Assembly: GCA_030762935.1 (NCBI GenBank)
Contig: CM060900.1
Coordinates: forward strand, 373,692,632-373,756,631
From: Hymenopus coronatus
Taxonomy: Eukaryota > Arthropoda > Insecta > Mantodea > Hymenopodidae
DNA length: 64,000 nt
Direction of reading: 5' to 3'
This document shows positions 34,295 to 45,310 of the stretch, in pieces. A program made the translations under genes and the position numbers. The notes beneath the pieces are model-generated. The model had not been told where the DNA came from. It searched no databases and worked only from the letters and a program-made list of their open reading frames with translations. The first letter of the stretch is position 1. Each line of letters begins with the position of its first letter.

Positions 34295-34477
34295 CTTAAG
34301 CTGCCTATCCACGAAGATTTCTTCGATTCACTCGCTGATGTTGCGCTGCAGCAGACCTCCCACATGCTCCACTGCATAAAGCGCTGCTGCAGCATTTGGC
34401 CCGCTGAAAGCATCCAATGTGCCCATTTACCTATGCAAGACAGCGTTTCAGCTTATTTTTAAATTCTCTGCCTACAT
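34295..34477. other. Short unclassified segment between family A copies
   Basis: Contains GCGCTGCTGCAGCATTTG, which resembles GCGCTGCAGCATTTG at 30352, so it may be another dispersed repeat. Too short to classify. Confidence 0.35.
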
Positions 34478-34735
34478 AGTCTAGGACGATCAAGTTAATA
34501 TTTTATTCCAACAAAAAATCGATAGTTTTCATTGGAAACGCGTTTTGAATTTCCGGAAGCATTTTCGAAAAAGGTACCTGTATGTGTGTGTGTTTGTGTT
34601 TGTGTGTGTGTGTCATAGCTAAAACTCAAGAAAATGAAGTGTAAAGTTATACTCTTCCAAGGATATCGCACAAACGTTTTCACCAACTTTCATGCCCTGT
34701 CTGTGGAAGAATTTTGATTAATTTTTTTGTTTTTT
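34478..34735 (+). repeat. Family A dispersed repeat, left-third fragment
   Basis: Contains ATTTTATTCCAACAAAAAAT, a GT tract at 34577-34612, GTGTCATAGCTAAAACTCAA and CTCTTCCAAGGATATCGCAC in family order, then stops. Confidence 0.75.
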
Positions 34736-35805
34736 TATTCCACTAAAATTGAACTCGCCTTTAGCCAAATATTTGTCATAGTTTCCATGTGATGAATCTA
34801 CAAAAATGGAAGGACAGCATTTCATATGAATGTACCTTGAAACCTAAATATAAAAGAACGGAATGTGAGCGTACCACATTATTTTTTTTATTTTAATGAG
34901 ATTTCGTGGGAGAAAAAGAAAAGTGATATATTTTGAACTCCTGTTCAGATAATTAGATTCGTACTTACATATGGGAACATCTAAACACACGACGTGAAAT
35001 ACTTCTAAAATCAGGGAAGGGGCGGGGAATGATTTAGAACTACATAAGATTTTGCCTATCTCATATGGTTTCTAAGTTATATGAAATTCATTAACAGTAA
35101 AGATGGTTTTGTAGGCTGTTCCTGGAAATTCAAATGCACATTTATTTACCATTCTAAAATCTGAAGCATTTAAACAGCCGTTTTTGAGAAAATCAGTACG
35201 TAGGTTGTAGATAAAGTAAAAAGTGTATATCGTTGATAAGCTGATTCGTAAAGAGCATTTTAAATGCCTAAATGTTCTAAAATATCATTTCTGATAACTT
35301 TTTATTTTTAATTACGTACCTATTTCCATAAACATTATAATGTGCAAACAGGAAACTTTGCAGTAATGTTTAGGAAATGTGGGATAGTGCAGAGCTGGAG
35401 ATTTCGAGAAACGTAAACATTCCCTTCTATAAGCTCGTTCAGATTCACTGAGATAAATAGTTTTAAACAAAACTGTTCTTAAGAATAAGTATTAATATTA
35501 TCTAAAACAAATTGAATCTATTTCCCCCAATTTCCCCTTGTATTGTGTGTATAACGCAGTTATTATTTAATACAAGTATATACTTGTTCCTTGTATTTGC
35601 TTAACAGGATGATTTTTCCTTGAACCCCATTGATTGAGAGCTCCTTCCTAATCAGCCTCATTAGTCGGATCCTTAATGGGAACTAACTATCGTCGCAATA
35701 CGAATTACCTACCCTTCGCTCTAACATATCTTCTAATTAATACAGTGGCCGGTAGAGCGGTAACGCGAGAAATGCCCAATCGTTGGGCGTAAAATATTTA
35801 CTGAA
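34736..35805. other. Unclassified intergenic DNA
   Basis: AT-rich with no long frames and no repeat recognised. Confidence 0.5.
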
Positions 35806-35808
35806 CGC

Positions 35809-35949
<141 letters not shown>

Positions 35950-35993
35950 GCATGGTATAATATTGGTTCCTCAAAACAAACACAGTATAAAAT

Positions 35994-36426
35994 TTGTTAG
36001 GCTTTTCTAAAAAGGATAAAATTTCAAAAAATAAAAAATCTGGCATTTATCAATTACATTGTTTAAATTGTGACCTTATTTATATTGGTAAGACTAAACG
36101 TCATTTGGAAACCAGAGTAACAGAACACTTTAGGAATATTAAATGCAAACAACTGTGGCAGAACATTTTGGGAAATTTAATCATGAAATAAATCCAGATG
36201 TTAAATATTAAACCACTTAAATGGACCCATAGATTTAATGGTTTGGGAGAAAATATTTACATTAAAGTATAAAAATCATGCAATGAATTTTGATATACCT
36301 CCAATTGACTCTCTCACCAAATTTGTTTTGATTCCAGTAGTTAGCAATGCATTAGTACACAATCCAGCTAGTAGCAGTAACCGTAACAATGTAAATAAAC
36401 AACATCAAAAACCAGACCAAACCTAA
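35994..36426 (+). pseudogene. Penelope-like retroelement, GIY-YIG endonuclease and C-terminus
   Basis: The frame at 35994-36191 reads FSKKDKISKNKKSGIYQLHC, then CDLIYIGKTKRHLETRVTEH and FRNIK. SGIYQL and LIYIGKTKR are the GIY and YIG halves of the nuclease core; Arg in the RHLETR segment and the EH pair fit the catalytic helix. This nuclease sits at the C-terminus of Penelope-like elements, after the RT. After a frame break, 36238-36426 reads MVWEKIFTLKYKNHAMNFDI and ends at PDQT, plausibly the element's tail. The RT is missing, so it is a truncated 3' end. It is a different subfamily from the fragment at 31225. Confidence 0.82.
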
Positions 36427-36579
36427 GACCAAAAGGAAATTAATGCTGTGGATGCAATAGATACATTTATTGCGAAACTGGTGCAAGGACTCCAAAAGAT
36501 AAGTGAAAATTTGTTACAACTATTAATTATTATATTAATATTTGTGTTACTTCACTGTTACTAGATTATTTTTATATTA

Positions 36580-36630
<51 letters not shown>
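36580..36630. repeat. (AAT)n microsatellite
   Basis: About 17 AAT units, in the same orientation as the long tract at 35811-35949, placing the Penelope-like fragment between two AAT tracts. Confidence 0.96.
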
Positions 36631-37554
36631 CCATAGTCGTAGTCGTAATAATAATTGTGATAGTGATGGTGATTGACGGTGACTGAGGCTATGAATGTGA
36701 TTATCATAATAATGGACCACTTACCTGAGTTATAAGTAGAGCTAGAAAGTTGGGGAAAATCCTTTTTCTTTATAGTGTATAAAGACAAGGCCCAACATAA
36801 TAATATATGGTTCATTGTGCGTCACCATAGGTCAGAAAGTTGTGGATTTTGTTTATCCTTTTTGCCCTTTTTGGTTTAAAAGTATTTTGTTTGTTTGTTT
36901 CTTTATAATTAACGGGGTTTTGGCAACTTTACTTTCTTTTAGCTTTCCAGCAGAGTCTAGTTATAATTCCAGATTATTTTGACTAACATGCTCTGCTAAG
37001 ACCGGCTACAGCAGGTGACGGCTGAGAGGACCCTTTCTGTTGTATTCATGTCGTTAGCACCAGCAACACCAGCTTGAATAAATACAGCCGCGAGAAATTA
37101 CTGAAACTTCTCTAAATATCCCGTTATTTTTGACCAGTATCATCACAATAACTTCGATCAGAGTGAAGGTGTGTGCGGGTTAAGTTTGACTCGGCTCCAT
37201 AGTCTATGGAAGAAACTTTTTCTTGTTCCTCGACAACTTGTGTCTGAATTTGAGGCAGAGCTATAGTATAGTGATGGAAGTATTCTTTTCTGCAAATATG
37301 ATTCTGGTTATACCTAATTCAATTTCTTTCTCCAGAACGCACAATGCTGGTTCTTGAATGGTAAGAAGCATTTCTTTTATGTAATTTTTGTCACAATAGG
37401 TTGCATACCACTAGAAAGTTGTGTTTTTGAAACATATTCATTAAATATATAATTGGAAATGAAATTATTCATCAATTTGGACCACCTTTTGTACCCCTTT
37501 TCAGCATTTAGGTCCTTTTTAGATATTTTAGGTATTTTAAAGGTGTTTTTAGGC
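36631..37554. other. Unclassified intergenic DNA
   Basis: Mixed AT-rich sequence. The 71-codon frame at 37453-37668 overlaps, in antisense, the transposase-like remnant below. Confidence 0.45.
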
Positions 37555-37569
37555 AAATTTTATGTCTGG

Positions 37570-37860
37570 AGCTTCCTAGCCCTAGCTGCAAGCAATGTTG
37601 AAAACGTAGACCCTCCGCAGCAATACATCTATGGCATCTGCGTACGAAATTTCCGTTCAGTTCCATAATTGCAGCAATTTTTTGTATAATATTTGCTTTT
37701 AGATCCTCAATTGTGAGGTGGTTATTCTAATTCACATTTTTTCTCAGGCTTCTCTAAATTAAAATCACAAGACGCCAAATCAGGGCTACAAGCATGTCAC
37801 AAGCCCAGTATTGAAAATCTTGTACAGTTCGGCAACCAAATCAAACGTTTCGTAAACAGT
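37570..37860 (-). pseudogene. Possible IS630/mariner-type transposase C-terminal remnant
   Basis: The minus strand gives SPDLASCDFNLEKPEKK, resembling the SPDLxPxDFxL block with the third catalytic acid. In a second frame it gives NHLTIEDLKANIIQKIAAIM and CIAAEGLRFQHCL, which fits the family's C-terminal end (a CI-x-GG-xHFxH-like pattern). The rest is not recognisable. The assignment rests on two short blocks in the right order and spacing. Confidence 0.5.
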
Positions 37861-37978
37861 GTATGCAGTAGTTGAATCCCGCTGAAAGATGACCGCTGAT
37901 ATTCAATATCTGTCATTTGTTCACAGTAAGGCTATAAAACGTCTCTTCTACACCGTCAACAGTGCTTTTAAAAGAGAA

Positions 37979-38706
37979 TATGTGTTCCATCCGTACGACT
38001 TTGTGTACCTGCTCTGTAAACACATTTCTGAGAAAAGATTATTATTTTTTCTACTTAATGCTAATCGAGATAAACTTTATCAGATTAGTCCTCTTACTGC
38101 CTTATAAGTAGAAGGGAACTATAGGAATACACTAGGCTAAAGTGGTAATCAAATGTTTTAAAGCTTGTCATTGAAATTCGTTTCTTTGCATGGCCAGAAG
38201 CAAAACAAAAGAAAGACAAACGATTTTCTGTTTGAGAAAAGTATAAGTATTTTGAAACCAATAACAGGAATATTTCGGAAATCGTTGGATCCCCAAAAGA
38301 AATGTATTGGACAAAGGTTGTGTGTTATGAAGAGATTTAGGTACATTCTTTTGTGTTGAACATTTTTGTCTATCTCTTACGGGCTACCAATTATGCAAAA
38401 ATCTTTCAGAGGTCTTCAGCGGCTATTCCCAGGAAATTTGAGATAAACATTTTATTTGTTTGTAAATATATTTACCTAATATACGGCATTTTAATAAAAA
38501 TCGTTAGAGCCATTTATAAGAAAATCATAATTTACTAAAATTCTTCCTTGTAAAGGGAAGTTTGAGGTGGGGAAATTATCTTGAAAATCTTCGTGTCACA
38601 TCCTTTGGAGATACTAAATTTAAACTAGTTTGGCATTTGACGGAATTTTCGTTTTTGAGTTATACTGCCCTCCCCCCACACAAATAAACGGAACTTTTTC
38701 TAAAAA
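37979..38706 (-). repeat. Family A dispersed repeat, cluster 1 unit 1
   Basis: Reverse orientation: right end TGTGTTCCATCCGTACGACT, then GCTAATCGAGATAAAC, CATGGCCAGAAGC, AAACCAATAACAGGAATATT, ATACGGCATTTTAATAAAAA, GAAAATCTTCGTGTCACATC, to CTTTTTCTAAAAAATTTGAT. It is directly followed by the right end of the next unit. Confidence 0.88.
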
Positions 38707-39029
38707 ATTTGATGTGTTCCATTCACATTACCTTCTCTAGCTATTCTACAAACAAAATTCCTACTAAAGCTTACTCTTCTTTCTACTTTATTCTAAGTGG
38801 GATAAAATTAGCAGAATGGTCTGATTACTTAGCTCCTTATAAGTAAAAGGAATTAAGGGTTAAAATGATAGTAAATTTAAAAGCGGTCACTATGCGATTG
38901 ACATAGAAATTCGCTTCTTTGCTTGAACAGGAATGAAAAAATGAAACACACACGGTTTCATATTTCAGACAGGTACAAGTATTTTAATGTTGAAGCCAAT
39001 AACAAGGAATATCTCGGAAATAGTTAACT
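38707..39029 (-). repeat. Family A dispersed repeat, cluster 1 unit 2 (right-end part)
   Basis: GATGTGTTCCATTCACATTA, ACCTTCTCTAGCTATTCTAC, then TTACTTAGCTCCTTATAAGT and AATATCTCGGAAATAGTTAA. It stops after about 320 bases, where another right end begins. Confidence 0.85.
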
Positions 39030-39867
39030 CTAGAAAAAATCACATGTATTCCATTCACATGACTTTCCTTACATCTCTGTAACAAATTATTGTTGAAAAG
39101 GTTGTTCTTATATTTACCTATTTCATGATACTCGAGACAAACAGTAGCAGAAATGGTCATATTACTTGTTTGTTTGTAAGTAAAAAGAAATGCAGAGGCG
39201 AAACCGATAGTCAAGTCTTTTAAAAGCTGGTTGCTATGGGATTGAAATCCGTTTCTTTGCATGGCCAGGATATGTTAAATTCCTGTATGAGAGAAGTATC
39301 TCGGATATAATTAATTGCATGAAAAAATGTATCCTAAGACATAAATTGTGTATTTTAACAAGATTTACATTTTTTGTGAGCAAGTTTTTGTCTATCTCTT
39401 ACGGCTTACAAGTTATGCAAAAGTCATCCAGAATGAAGAGGCTTTGAGAAACAATCCGCAGAAAATTCAAGCTATACATATTATGTTTCTTGTAAATATA
39501 TTTAATAACCTATACGGCATTTTAATCAAAATCGTTAAGAGCCATTTTTCAGAAAATTAAAATTTTCGAATTTTTTTCCTTGTAAAGGGTAGTTGGGGTT
39601 GGGGGAATTTCCTCGAAGATCTTCGAGGCGCATCTTTATAAAATACTAAACTAAATACCAAGTTTGGTATTTAACGAATTTTTCGTTTTGGGCTATGCAG
39701 CCTACAGACTCACATACACACATCCTTTTTTGTAAAAATGCTTTTTTTCATTCAGGGGGTCTCAAAACTTGTATTTCCGGTGAAATATCGATATAGCATT
39801 TTTTGGTGGAATACAATAACCGTCTCTATACACTATATAAATAGCACGTGTAGAGAAGGTAAAAATG
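39030..39867 (-). repeat. Family A dispersed repeat, cluster 1 unit 3
   Basis: Near-complete unit in reverse: ATTCCATTCACATGACTTTC through ATCTCTTACGGCTTACAAG, TACGGCATTTTAATCAAAAT, TACCAAGTTTGGTATTTAAC and TATTTCCGGTGAAATATCGA to GCACGTGTAGAGAAGGTAAA at the left end. Confidence 0.88.
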
Positions 39868-40458
39868 TACCGTACATTGTGTGTTTTAACAAGATCTACA
39901 TTTTTTGTGTAGCAAGTTTTTGCCTATCGCTTACTGTTTACCAGTTATTCAAAAGCCATATAGAATGCAGAGGTCTTCTGAGAATGTTTTCAGACGATAC
40001 AACATATACGTTTCATTTGCCATGAAAATATTCTAAACATACGATATTTTAATAAAAATCGTTAGGATCATTTTTTAGAAAATGAGAATATTCGAAAAAT
40101 GTTCCGTGTAAACGGTAGTCGGGAATGAGGATATTTTCCTGTAAATCTTCGTGTCACATCCTTGGAGGATGCTTAAGTTAAATACAAAGTTTGGTATTTA
40201 ACGGACCTTTCGTTTTCGAGTTATGCTGATTATGCTTAACTTTAATACCAGGTTTGGTATTTAAAGGACTTTTTGTTTTTTAGTTATGCTGCCTTCAGAC
40301 ACAGACAGACAGATAGACAGACACACACATATCTTTTTCTAAAAATGATGTTCTGAATTCAAGACGTCTCAAAATATATATTGCCGTGAAATCTCGGTAT
40401 CGGATTTTTGGGTGGAATACAATACCTTTTCTATCTACTATGTACTTGTTCATAAGTG
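39868..40458 (-). repeat. Family A dispersed repeat, cluster 1 unit 4
   Basis: Starts mid-unit at ATTGTGTGTTTTAACAAGAT and runs to GTGCTAGAGAAAGCAAAATG. It includes an internal near-duplicate of the TTTGGTATTTAA...AGTTATGCTG segment (about 40180-40290) and a (GACA)/(CA)-rich tract at 40300-40331. Confidence 0.85.
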
Positions 40459-40483
40459 CTAGAGAAAGCAAAATGCTTTTTAT

Positions 40484-40600
40484 GGACTAAGAAGCCTCAA
40501 AGTATGTATTTACAGTGAAATCTCTGTATCAAATTTTGGGTGCAATGCAATATCTTCTCTATCTACCACGTACCTTGTACGTATATGGTAGAGAAATAAT
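40484..40600 (-). repeat. Family A dispersed repeat, cluster 1 unit 5 (left-end part)
   Basis: CAAAGTATGTATTTACAGTG, AAATCTCTGTATCAAATTTT, TCTTCTCTATCTACCACGTA and ATGGTAGAGAAA in order: the last 115 bases of a reverse unit. Confidence 0.82.
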
Positions 40601-40925
40601 TAGGTCTATTATTTTGTGTGAGCACACGCACTCCAAATTTAGAAGGATGGATCGGGATTTCATACACCAGGTCAGGTTTTACTGAGTCCATATCTCAGTT
40701 GTTCTGAGATACTATGTGACCATTTAATTCAAACAACGCTCCATCAAAAAATAATACTAATTCAGGGCTCATCCTGCCTTCAGCTACCCCATCCAATATC
40801 CAATTACAAAATCTGACTCTAGCCTTATGATCGCAGGGTTTCAGATTATGGGAAACGGAAATTGTATACTGTTTTAATCTAAGTATTTGGGTTGCGTTTC
40901 TGGCAGAGAATATTGACACTCCCAT
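40601..40925 (-). pseudogene. IS630/mariner-type transposase remnant, central region
   Basis: The minus strand reads MGVSIFSARNATQILRLKQY, then SVSHNLKPCDHKARVRFCNW, LVLFFDGALFELNGHIVSQN, a TGA stop, and MDSVKPDLVYEIPIHPSKFG. The LKPxDxxxRxxFCxW segment and the FF(T)DEAxFxLNGxxNxQNxR pattern are typical of an insect IS630-like family. Here the first catalytic acid lies in FFDGALF, with one residue missing relative to the usual FFSDEAWF. N- and C-terminal parts and the remaining catalytic acids are not found. The sequence is broken. Confidence 0.72.
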
Positions 40926-41384
40926 CTTCTGAGCCAGGCGACGGAGTAATTTTTTTTCGACGAATGTTCGAAACGTTCCCCCTTTATGTCTATCTTCTTT
41001 TCAAGTTAGAGCACAGCACCTTGCAATCCGTTGTCTATCATTCACAGGTCCTAACTTTCAGTGCTGTGCAGCAAGTTGTCGAACATTTTTGCTATTTGAA
41101 ACACGATTGTCAAGGAATACTCTTGCGAAGCGGTTCATCATTTGTGGACAAGAATCACTCTTCACGAAATCACCCAAATACTCTATTGTTCAACACTGAA
41201 TAGCGACATAATTAACAAGGAACAGTAATAACAAAAGATAACACGTGAACTAATACACAATCTAAACAGAGAAGTCGTATAACACTGCCAGTCCTTGAGA
41301 ATCATGCGCTCCAAGCGTCAACCGACTATAAAACCGCATGCCCAGCGGGGAAATAGCCGCGCTTTATTGACCGTTTGTTTTAAA
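40926..41384. other. Unclassified DNA, possibly 5' part of the transposase
   Basis: The minus strand past 40925 could contain eroded N-terminal transposase sequence, but I could not align a motif. The plus-strand 103-codon frame at 40892-41203 is antisense to it and has no domain. Confidence 0.4.
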
Positions 41385-41563
41385 ACATCCATGCCCATAA
41401 CGAGACTAGAAAGGGTCGCGGGTTCGAATCCCGATATGGGCATGGGTATTTATTTAGTGTGTCTGTGTACTATCTACAGTAAGTCATTCTATCCTCCTGA
41501 ATGCCAAGTAGGTTAAACCCGCAGGTCAAATAAATATGTAAAAAAAAAAAAAAAAAAAAAAAA
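41385..41563 (+). repeat. tRNA-derived SINE, type S5
   Basis: The B-box region GGGTCGCGGGTTCGAATCCC and CATGGGTATTTATTTAGTGT are followed by GTAGGTTAAACCCGCAGGTC and AAATAAATATGT with a poly-A end at 41540-41562. CATGCCCATA at 41389 pairs with TATGGGCATG, as an acceptor stem would. The A box is poor. Confidence 0.75.
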
Positions 41564-42402
41564 TGATGTGTTCCATTCACATGACCTTTCCTATCTATTC
41601 TACAAACACACTATTCTTAAAAAAATATTGTTTTATTTAATTAATGCTAATCAAGATAGACATGACTAAAATGGTCTTATTACTTAGTCCCTTGTAAATA
41701 AAAGGGAAATAAGAGAATAAACTAGACTAAAATAGCAGTCATATCTTTCAAAAGCTGTCGTTATGCTATTATCATAGCATAGCAAGGGATAAAAACAAAA
41801 GGGAGGTGAAGGACTTACCGTTTATGAAAAGTTTAAGTGTTTTAAAATGGAAACTAATAACAGAGAATATCTCTGAAATGGTTAGTTCTATATAAAAAAA
41901 AAAAGTTTGTGTGTTTTAAGAGATCTGCAATTTTTTGTGAAGTAAGTTTTTGTTTCTTACGGTTTAGCGGTTAAGCTAAGCTCATTCAGAATGAAGAGGA
42001 CTTCAGGAGTATTTTGCAAGAAATTCATGATATAGGTACATTTTATTCGCCATGAAAACATCTTTAATACATGGTTTTTTAGTCAAAGTAATTAGAAAAT
42101 CAAAAATTACAAAATATGTTCCAAGAAGGGTGTAAGAGGATTTGGTGTAAGGGGATTTTCTTGAACATTTTTGTGTGGTTTTAATACTAAGTTTGGTGTT
42201 TATCCAGCTTTTCGGTTTTGATTTATACTGTCCATAGACATACACATACACACAGACAGACGCTATCTCGGACCTTTTGTTCAAATGTTTTTTTTATTAA
42301 TGGGTCTTCAAAACGTGTATTTCCAGTAAAATCTCGGTATCGTATTTTTGGGTGTTCTCTGACTACTATGTACATTGTGCGTACGTGCTAGAGAAAGTGA
42401 GG
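41564..42402 (-). repeat. Family A dispersed repeat, near-complete copy
   Basis: Reverse orientation from TGATGTGTTCCATTCACATG to GTGCGTACGTGCTAGAGAAA. All family blocks occur in order, with a CA-rich tract at 42240-42260 at the usual microsatellite position. It starts right after the SINE poly-A. Confidence 0.9.
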
Positions 42403-45094
42403 GAAAATGCTCTTTAACATATTTTTCTTTATTTCCTGCCGACACCAGCTTCCTTTGGAGACTCCATAACTAAATGAAGGCCCCCAAAGTAGGTTTTTCT
42501 CACCTTATAGTACTCATTTTTGACATATGTGTTTATAAACGCATGTAATATATAGACCTAGAGAAATACAAGGATACAATTTTGACAGTCGCTAACGAAA
42601 AGTGTACCGCGATATCCTATTTACGGTTTGCTTTTCCCTTCCAATTTAATCAATAACTGGTCCTAACGTTTCAGAACCCAAAGTTCTATGAACGGCCTTA
42701 TAAAATGACTGGGAGATATTACTATCCACACGGCTATCTAAAGTGGTTGTATTAATATAGAAAGGCAGGGAATGACAGAGAAGCGGAAAGTCTATAATTC
42801 TTGTAAGGAGGCGCATTAACAATCCCAAGAGCGTAATATTTATTTTACCTACACTTAAATACATTTTATCCTGTAATTATTTTTACTCTTTAACTCAGCA
42901 TGGATTTTCATTGGAGTGCTGTTGTTCATGCCTATGATTCTACAGGTGAGGACTGTATTGTTGAGAAATGACACATGTTTGATACATCTCTGCAGAACCC
43001 ATTTCTCGTTGTTCAATAATGAACAATTCTGACCAAATGTGTTATGTTCTTTTGTGCTTGAGGTTTAGGCTCAGAATAGTTCCTCTGAATATTTTTTTTT
43101 TAATTCATGCTGTGATCGTATTAATACTTGACGCAGAAGGCTACCGGTTTTTGTGTTCTTGTATAGCAAAAACTATTTTGTTTTTGCATGTGCAATTAAG
43201 GTACTCACAGGCGAAATGTTGTAAATTTTATCTCATTAACGTCATAAAAGTAAGGCGGCCTTGGTCTTTCCACCGACATCTTGATACTCTGGGTCCCTGT
43301 GTCCTATTGATCTATATTTTAATGTTGGGTTTGGAAGTGTCTCTCTTTCTATTCACTGTATATGATCCTTCCATTTCTATTGATAATGTTGCATTTCCTT
43401 CGGTTTAAAAAGTAACTTAAAATTTTTCACGGACATTAACATTTCTCTGATAGCCTAACCTTGTTATACCTAAGAGCGATCTTAACAATCTTCATTTAAG
43501 CCGCATTGAGTTTCTGATAATTTTGTTTATTGAAAATCCAAATTAGGTGTTACTTTTGATTTAATTTTGTGTAATCTTAATGTTGTATCCACTGCCATCC
43601 GTTGTCTTCTTATAACTCCATTCAATCTGTTATATTTTTATAATTTAATATGAAAATCAAATTTATTTTTTGCAAATAAATTTTCTAATAGGTAAGTTTA
43701 GAAACTTGTTCTATTATACATAATAGAAGAAAATAAGAAAAAGATTTAGTTTACCGATGTGCTTATTAATCAGGTGTTGAATATTATCCAAAAAATAAGA
43801 ACTATAGGACTACATTTAAATACCAATACGCAAAATTTACTTATGGCATTTTTCTGTTTTATTTATGTGGGTGGTTTAGAAAAAAAGTTTTAATCTTTAA
43901 ACATGTAATGTTGTAACGCTTCTCCTCAGTGGTTGAATTGTCATTTCTTGAGCACTTTATAAGTGGAGCAGAAAACCATATGCACTTTTAAAGTTTGTTC
44001 TCTCTTGACTTTTTGCTGAAAATTTGGATCAATATTGGCTACTAACTACATCGTAAGTACAAAATCAAAATCGAGTAAAAGATATTGGAAGCAAATACAG
44101 GTCATTAGAGCATGCGACCATTGGGGATTTAAATGATCAGGTGTTGAAGCCATAAAAAGCTTGAAAGCAAAAAAAAAAAAGCCTTTCAAAATATTTTGGA
44201 CACAAAAGAAATTTTCGATTTTTTAAATATTTTGATAAAATTTCAGCTATGGTACTCAATTTTAGCTGCAGGAAATCTGAGTGTTTTATTTATTGTACGA
44301 CAATGTAGGTTAATAGCCACAATTTTATGCGAATAGCAGCATTAATTTCATGAAAACACGTTCATGCTAACATTAATTCTGTAGATTGCATATGACGGTG
44401 TGGGATACAAAATTTGCTAAGTTGCCAGGTATATTACTGGTATGTGACGAAGAGTTTTTAAACGTTCCGCTGTAAACGAGGTCATGGACATCGTCAGTGT
44501 TGTGAAGGTGAGATGCTGGAATCGAGGTCTAGGTTGCTGTGGTACTAAAATTAAATGTAAAATATTTAAAATTCACATTATCGGAGAATTTGCCCTACGT
44601 CGATCTTCAGAAAACTGTGTTTGCCCATAGCTTTGTACAGAAATGTTAGTGAACGTGCTAGCTTTAGCGGAAAGCAAGTTCTCAATACTTGATAATCTGC
44701 GTGTGCTGAAAGGATAATGCTCCAGTTATCCATATTTACTGTATCTGCTAACAGGCTTCCCAAATTTAAATATTATGGTGTATTATGGTCAAATATATAA
44801 TTCATTCTTAGGCACCACATCATCTTGTGCAATTCACCACATCATCTTGTGCACTTTACCCAGAGAGAAACAATCAGCTGTATTTAAAATGCCAGTTTTA
44901 AGTATTCGAATTTCAGAAGTTTTACATTTTATAAGCCATAATGACGACATTGAATACTATCAACAGAAAGTGCTCCTAGAAGATGCACAAATTAAGGTTC
45001 CATGTGCCTAAAAATGTCACCAGTTTAGAATTCTCTCTTATATGTAGTTTGGCTCTGCATTAGTTTTAACCACATATCTATCATTTTGATAATC
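42403..45094. other. Unclassified intergenic DNA
   Basis: The 129-codon frame at 43019-43408 is the longest here; it is hydrophobic, has no recognised domain and no splice or promoter context, so I do not call it. A 22-bp direct repeat (CACCACATCATCTTGTGCA) occurs at 44813 and 44835. Confidence 0.5.
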
Positions 45095-45310
45095 CTAAAC
45101 TTGAAGTTAGATGGCCCGAGTTCGAACCCAAGCGACCATATGTTAGATTTGTGGCGGACAAATCGCTGCAGGGGTGGGTATTCTCCGGGTTCTCCGGTTT
45201 CCTCCGCCATTGCATTCCACCGGTGCTCCATCGCCATTTCATGTATTACCTGTGTCATCGCCTGCGGTGCCACAAGTAGTAAAAGCGGGCGTTAAGTACC
45301 ACAAAAAAAA
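45095..45310 (+). repeat. tRNA-derived SINE, type S3
   Basis: Head remainder with CGAGTTCGAACCCAAGCGAC (B box), then TTTGTGGCGGACAAATCGCT, TTCTCCGGGTTCTCCGG, CATTCCACCGGTGCTCCATC, TGTGTCATCGCCTGCGGTGC and AGTAAAAGCGGGCGTTAAGT, ending in poly-A. The A-box part is eroded. Confidence 0.87.

Noticed and set aside
37979..40600. CRISPR-like or coding tandem array
   Set aside because: The repeated units are about 900 bases, diverged and truncated; there are no short direct repeats with regular spacers and no long open frames.
43019..43408. 129-codon hydrophobic frame as a possible membrane protein
   Set aside because: No recognised domain, no supporting gene context and no detectable coding bias in an AT-rich region where such frames arise by chance.
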